Source of the DNA: Clostridia bacterium
Lineage (GTDB): Bacteria; Bacillota; Sulfobacillia; SLMV01
NCBI GenBank assembly: GCA_003554565.1
Contig: PWGR01000037.1
Location: forward strand, 1-8,253
Direction of reading: 5' to 3'
DNA length: 8,253 bases
Shown here one piece after another: positions 6,325-8,253 of the stretch. The position numbers and the translations under genes are program-made. The stretch's first letter is position 1, and the number at the start of each line of letters is the position of its first letter. The notes below the pieces were generated by a model. The model had not been told where the DNA came from. It made no database searches and saw nothing but the letters and a program-made list of their open reading frames with translations.

Positions 6325-7797
6325 ATGCGCCTGGTGACGGGGAAGATCAGTCATGAGAGCAATACTTTCAGCGTCATACCCACTGACTTGGAGGCATTTC
6401 GACAGCGGGGATATTACCGGGATAAGGAGATCCTGTGTGCTTTGCGGGGCACGAACACTCCGCTGGGTGGATTTATCGCAGGGGCAGAGCGGAGCGGGAT
6501 ACACCTGATCCCGACGGTGGCGGCGGACGCAACGCCGGCCGGACCAGTTACCCGGGAGGCCTTCGAGACACTACTTGGACAGTTGATTGATGGGATCCGG
6601 GATGCAGGAACGCTGGACGGGGTTTTGCTCCAGCTGCATGGGGCTATGGTGACTGAAGATCACGACGATGGTGAGGGTGAAATCTTGGCGGCGATCCGCA
6701 CTGAGGTGGGCGATGATGTACCCGTTGTTGCCACTGTTGACCTGCATGCCAATGTCACGGAACGAATGGTGCAAAAAGCCACTGCGTTGATAGGCTATGA
6801 TACGAATCCCCATGTTGACGGGCGTGAGCGAGGTGAAGAGGCCCTTTCATGCATCGAGCGAGTGATTTGCCGGGAGATAGAGCCCGTCATGGTGCGTGCT
6901 CAGCCCCCGCTCATGCCTCATCCTTTACGCGTGCGTACAGATACCGGTCCATTGGTGCATCTGTTAGAGGCGGCCGCGAAGTGGGAAAGTGAAACCGGTG
7001 TACTGGATGTGTCGGTGTTCGGTGGATGGCCGCACGTGGACGTGCGCGATGCGGGTCTTTCTATTTTGGCCCTGACGGATGGAGATAGTGAACTCGCGCT
7101 GAGAGTTGCGAGAGATATCTCACGTGCTGCCGTGCTCAAGAAGGAGGATTTCCGACCACAAACACTGGTTGAGATCGATGATGCGGTTACGCGTGCAATG
7201 AAGGCACCGAATGGCCCCGTGGTCCTCGCTGAGATCGGTGACAGTCCGGCGGGAGGAAGCTCCGGAGACGGGACCTTCATTTTGCGTGCCCTCCTCGAGG
7301 CGGGCGCAGATGATGCTGCCATTGTGATGAGGGATGTCGAGGCGGTGGCGACTGCTGTGGCCGCAGGGGTTCGGGGGGAGTTCTCCATGGAGATAGGAGG
7401 CAAGACCGATGACATGCACGGTCGGCCAGTGCTCATTACCGGGAGGGTGCGCGCCATCACTGACGGAACGTACGTCAACCGCGGCCCGATGGCGACAGGA
7501 GTCACCGTCGACCTTGGACGTACTGCGGTAATTCGGGTGGGCGAGAAGCTCGATGTGGTTCTTACCGAGAGACGAATCTCGCCTGTAGACCCGGAGGTGT
7601 TTCGCCAGGCAGGCGTCAGCCCCGAGAGCAAGAAAATACTCGTGCTGAAGTCGGGAGGGCATTTCCGGGCTGCCTACACGTCCATGGCGGCTGACATCAT
7701 CGATGTCAATGTCCCTGGAGTTACGTCCGCTGATCTGACTTCGTTTGAGTATCATGGGGTGCGTCGCCCCATCTTTCCCTTGGACGATGACGTCTGA
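6325..7797 (+). CDS. M81 family metallopeptidase (MlrC / microcystinase C-like)
   Basis: Protein of 490 aa with the MlrC N-terminal (about 1-290) and C-terminal (about 298-485) domains, a normal family length. The family is named for MlrC, a Zn-dependent hydrolase that cleaves linear microcystin products. Most members in other bacteria have unknown amide or peptide substrates. Family marks are GKISHESNTFS at 6-16, DLHANV at 139-144, YDTNPHVDGRE at 158-168, GDSPAGGSSGDGT at 305-317, and the C-terminal KSGGHFRAAY near 442-451. Asp139, His141 and His163 are the likely Zn ligands by family pattern. There is no signal peptide, so it is cytoplasmic. The start is ATG with GAGGAGG seven bases upstream. 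A flavoprotein gene follows 125 bases downstream on the same strand and may be cotranscribed. Nothing suggests that microcystin is the substrate. Confidence 0.93.
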   Translation: MRLVTGKISHESNTFSVIPTDLEAFRQRGYYRDKEILCALRGTNTPLGGFIAGAERSGIHLIPTVAADATPAGPVTREAFETLLGQLIDGIRDAGTLDGVLLQLHGAMVTEDHDDGEGEILAAIRTEVGDDVPVVATVDLHANVTERMVQKATALIGYDTNPHVDGRERGEEALSCIERVICREIEPVMVRAQPPLMPHPLRVRTDTGPLVHLLEAAAKWESETGVLDVSVFGGWPHVDVRDAGLSILALTDGDSELALRVARDISRAAVLKKEDFRPQTLVEIDDAVTRAMKAPNGPVVLAEIGDSPAGGSSGDGTFILRALLEAGADDAAIVMRDVEAVATAVAAGVRGEFSMEIGGKTDDMHGRPVLITGRVRAITDGTYVNRGPMATGVTVDLGRTAVIRVGEKLDVVLTERRISPVDPEVFRQAGVSPESKKILVLKSGGHFRAAYTSMAADIIDVNVPGVTSADLTSFEYHGVRRPIFPLDDDV

Positions 7798-7922
7798 TAG
7801 AAGAACCTGACGCCAGATCGGCATCTCCCGGCAGATATACCTAAGGAGTGAAGTGACAGGACTGGAGGAGGAGTACAGCGAATCTCTGGATGGAAGGCGT
7901 TCCCTGAAAGGAGAGTGTCACA
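7798..7922 (+). other. Gap between the M81 and flavoprotein genes
   Basis: Only short imperfect palindromes (for example GCC/GGC around 7812-7822) are visible, with no stem followed by a T-run. The lack of a terminator fits read-through from the M81 gene. Several purine-rich stretches occur (AAGGAG 7843-7848, GGAGGAGGAG 7864-7873, AAAGGAG 7907-7913); only the last is well placed for an evident gene. Confidence 0.45.
7907..7913 (+). promoter_or_regulatory. Ribosome binding site deciding the TTG start at 7923
   Basis: AAAGGAG lies nine bases before TTG 7923. The frame gives the expected KILAV first beta strand of a flavodoxin fold immediately after the TTG, so this site and start agree. Confidence 0.75.
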
Positions 7923-8253
7923 TTGAAAATCCTGGCTGTACAGAGTAGTGCCAATGAGGACGGCCTCACGCACAGCCTGGCCGCATCAGCCCTGGAGGGA
8001 GCTTGCAAGGCAGGAGCGGAGATCGAGATGGTTCACCTGAACGCGCTGGATGTTGCGTCGTGCAGGGTATGCGGTACGGGGTGGGGACATCACCGTCTCA
8101 GTGAGGGGAATATGGGCCCCGATGAGTGCGTCATTGATGATGATTTTTCTGGTCTGCGGCATAAGGTCGTCGAGGCGGATGGTCTCATATTCAGCACCCC
8201 GGTTTACTTTTGGGATCTAAGCGAGACGGCTAAGGCTTTTCTCGACCGACTGC
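7923..8253 (+). CDS. Flavodoxin-fold NADPH-dependent FMN reductase / iron-sulfur flavoprotein-like, 3' truncated by window edge
   Basis: 110 codons are visible and the frame stays open to the right edge. The protein opens with MKILAVQSSANEDGLTHSL, a beta strand plus the loop and helix start that contact the FMN phosphate in this fold. A cysteine segment follows: C47-R-V-C50, GTGWG, then C69-V-I-D-D-D-F. Next comes the second flavin-loop signature, ADGLIFSTPVYFW at 85-97, and then a helix (SETAKAFLDRL). The family transfers electrons from NAD(P)H or ferredoxin through FMN to small molecules or partner proteins. Iron-sulfur flavoproteins also carry a 4Fe-4S cluster on a compact Cys motif. Only three cysteines (47, 50, 69) are seen in the equivalent region, so a cluster is uncertain. 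It probably forms a unit with the M81 gene. The substrate is unknown. Confidence 0.88.
   Translation, partial: MKILAVQSSANEDGLTHSLAASALEGACKAGAEIEMVHLNALDVASCRVCGTGWGHHRLSEGNMGPDECVIDDDFSGLRHKVVEADGLIFSTPVYFWDLSETAKAFLDRL

Noticed and set aside
6325..7797. Assignment of the M81 protein as a microcystin-degrading enzyme
   Set aside because: Only family membership is visible. No mlrA, mlrB or mlrD homologue is in the window, and most M81 proteins come from organisms with no known microcystin pathway.

Overview
The window looks like chromosomal DNA of a moderately GC-rich Gram-positive bacterium, probably a deep-branching or clostridia-like Bacillota. The reasons are purine-rich Shine-Dalgarno sites of the AAGGAGG type, several TTG/GTG starts, a MutS2 with a C-terminal Smr domain, a class A penicillin-binding protein with the Cys-containing tail common in Firmicutes, and an MnmM (YtqB)-type tRNA methyltransferase. 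No genus can be named from the sequence alone. I see no mobile elements, CRISPR arrays, tRNAs or rRNAs.

Layout from left to right: (1) mutS2 on the + strand (55-2619), a MutS-family ATPase with a long coiled coil, a KOW-like patch and an Smr domain. (2) A large class A penicillin-binding protein on the - strand (2627-5227), which meets mutS2 tail to tail with only 7 bp between stop codons. (3) A roughly 370-bp divergent intergenic region. It has an extended -10 promoter for the PBP on the - strand. On the + strand it has two tandem small hairpins with the same UAAA loop upstream of (4) mnmM (about 5601-6167). (5) A 157-bp gap with an inverted repeat. (6) An M81 (MlrC-like) metallopeptidase (6325-7797). 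(7) A 125-bp gap, then the start of a flavodoxin-fold NADPH-dependent FMN reductase / iron-sulfur flavoprotein-like gene that runs off the right edge (7923 to beyond 8253).

The first three genes are housekeeping: DNA recombination or ribosome rescue, cell-wall synthesis, and tRNA wobble-base modification. The last two look like accessory metabolism (amide or peptide hydrolysis and flavin-dependent reduction) and may form a short operon. Their substrates cannot be read from the sequence.

The most unusual item is the C-terminus of the penicillin-binding protein. After the transpeptidase domain come a Cys/His-rich tail with an internally repeated unit, an uninterrupted run of nine identical GAA codons (poly-Glu), and a terminal domain of about 87 residues that reads as a cupredoxin (blue-copper fold), with His, Cys and His at plausible metal-ligand positions. 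A cupredoxin on a murein synthase would be an uncommon architecture. The second lead is the pair of UAAA-loop hairpins upstream of mnmM, which match no riboswitch I recognise. The third is the loss of the LDxR motif in the MutS2 Smr domain.
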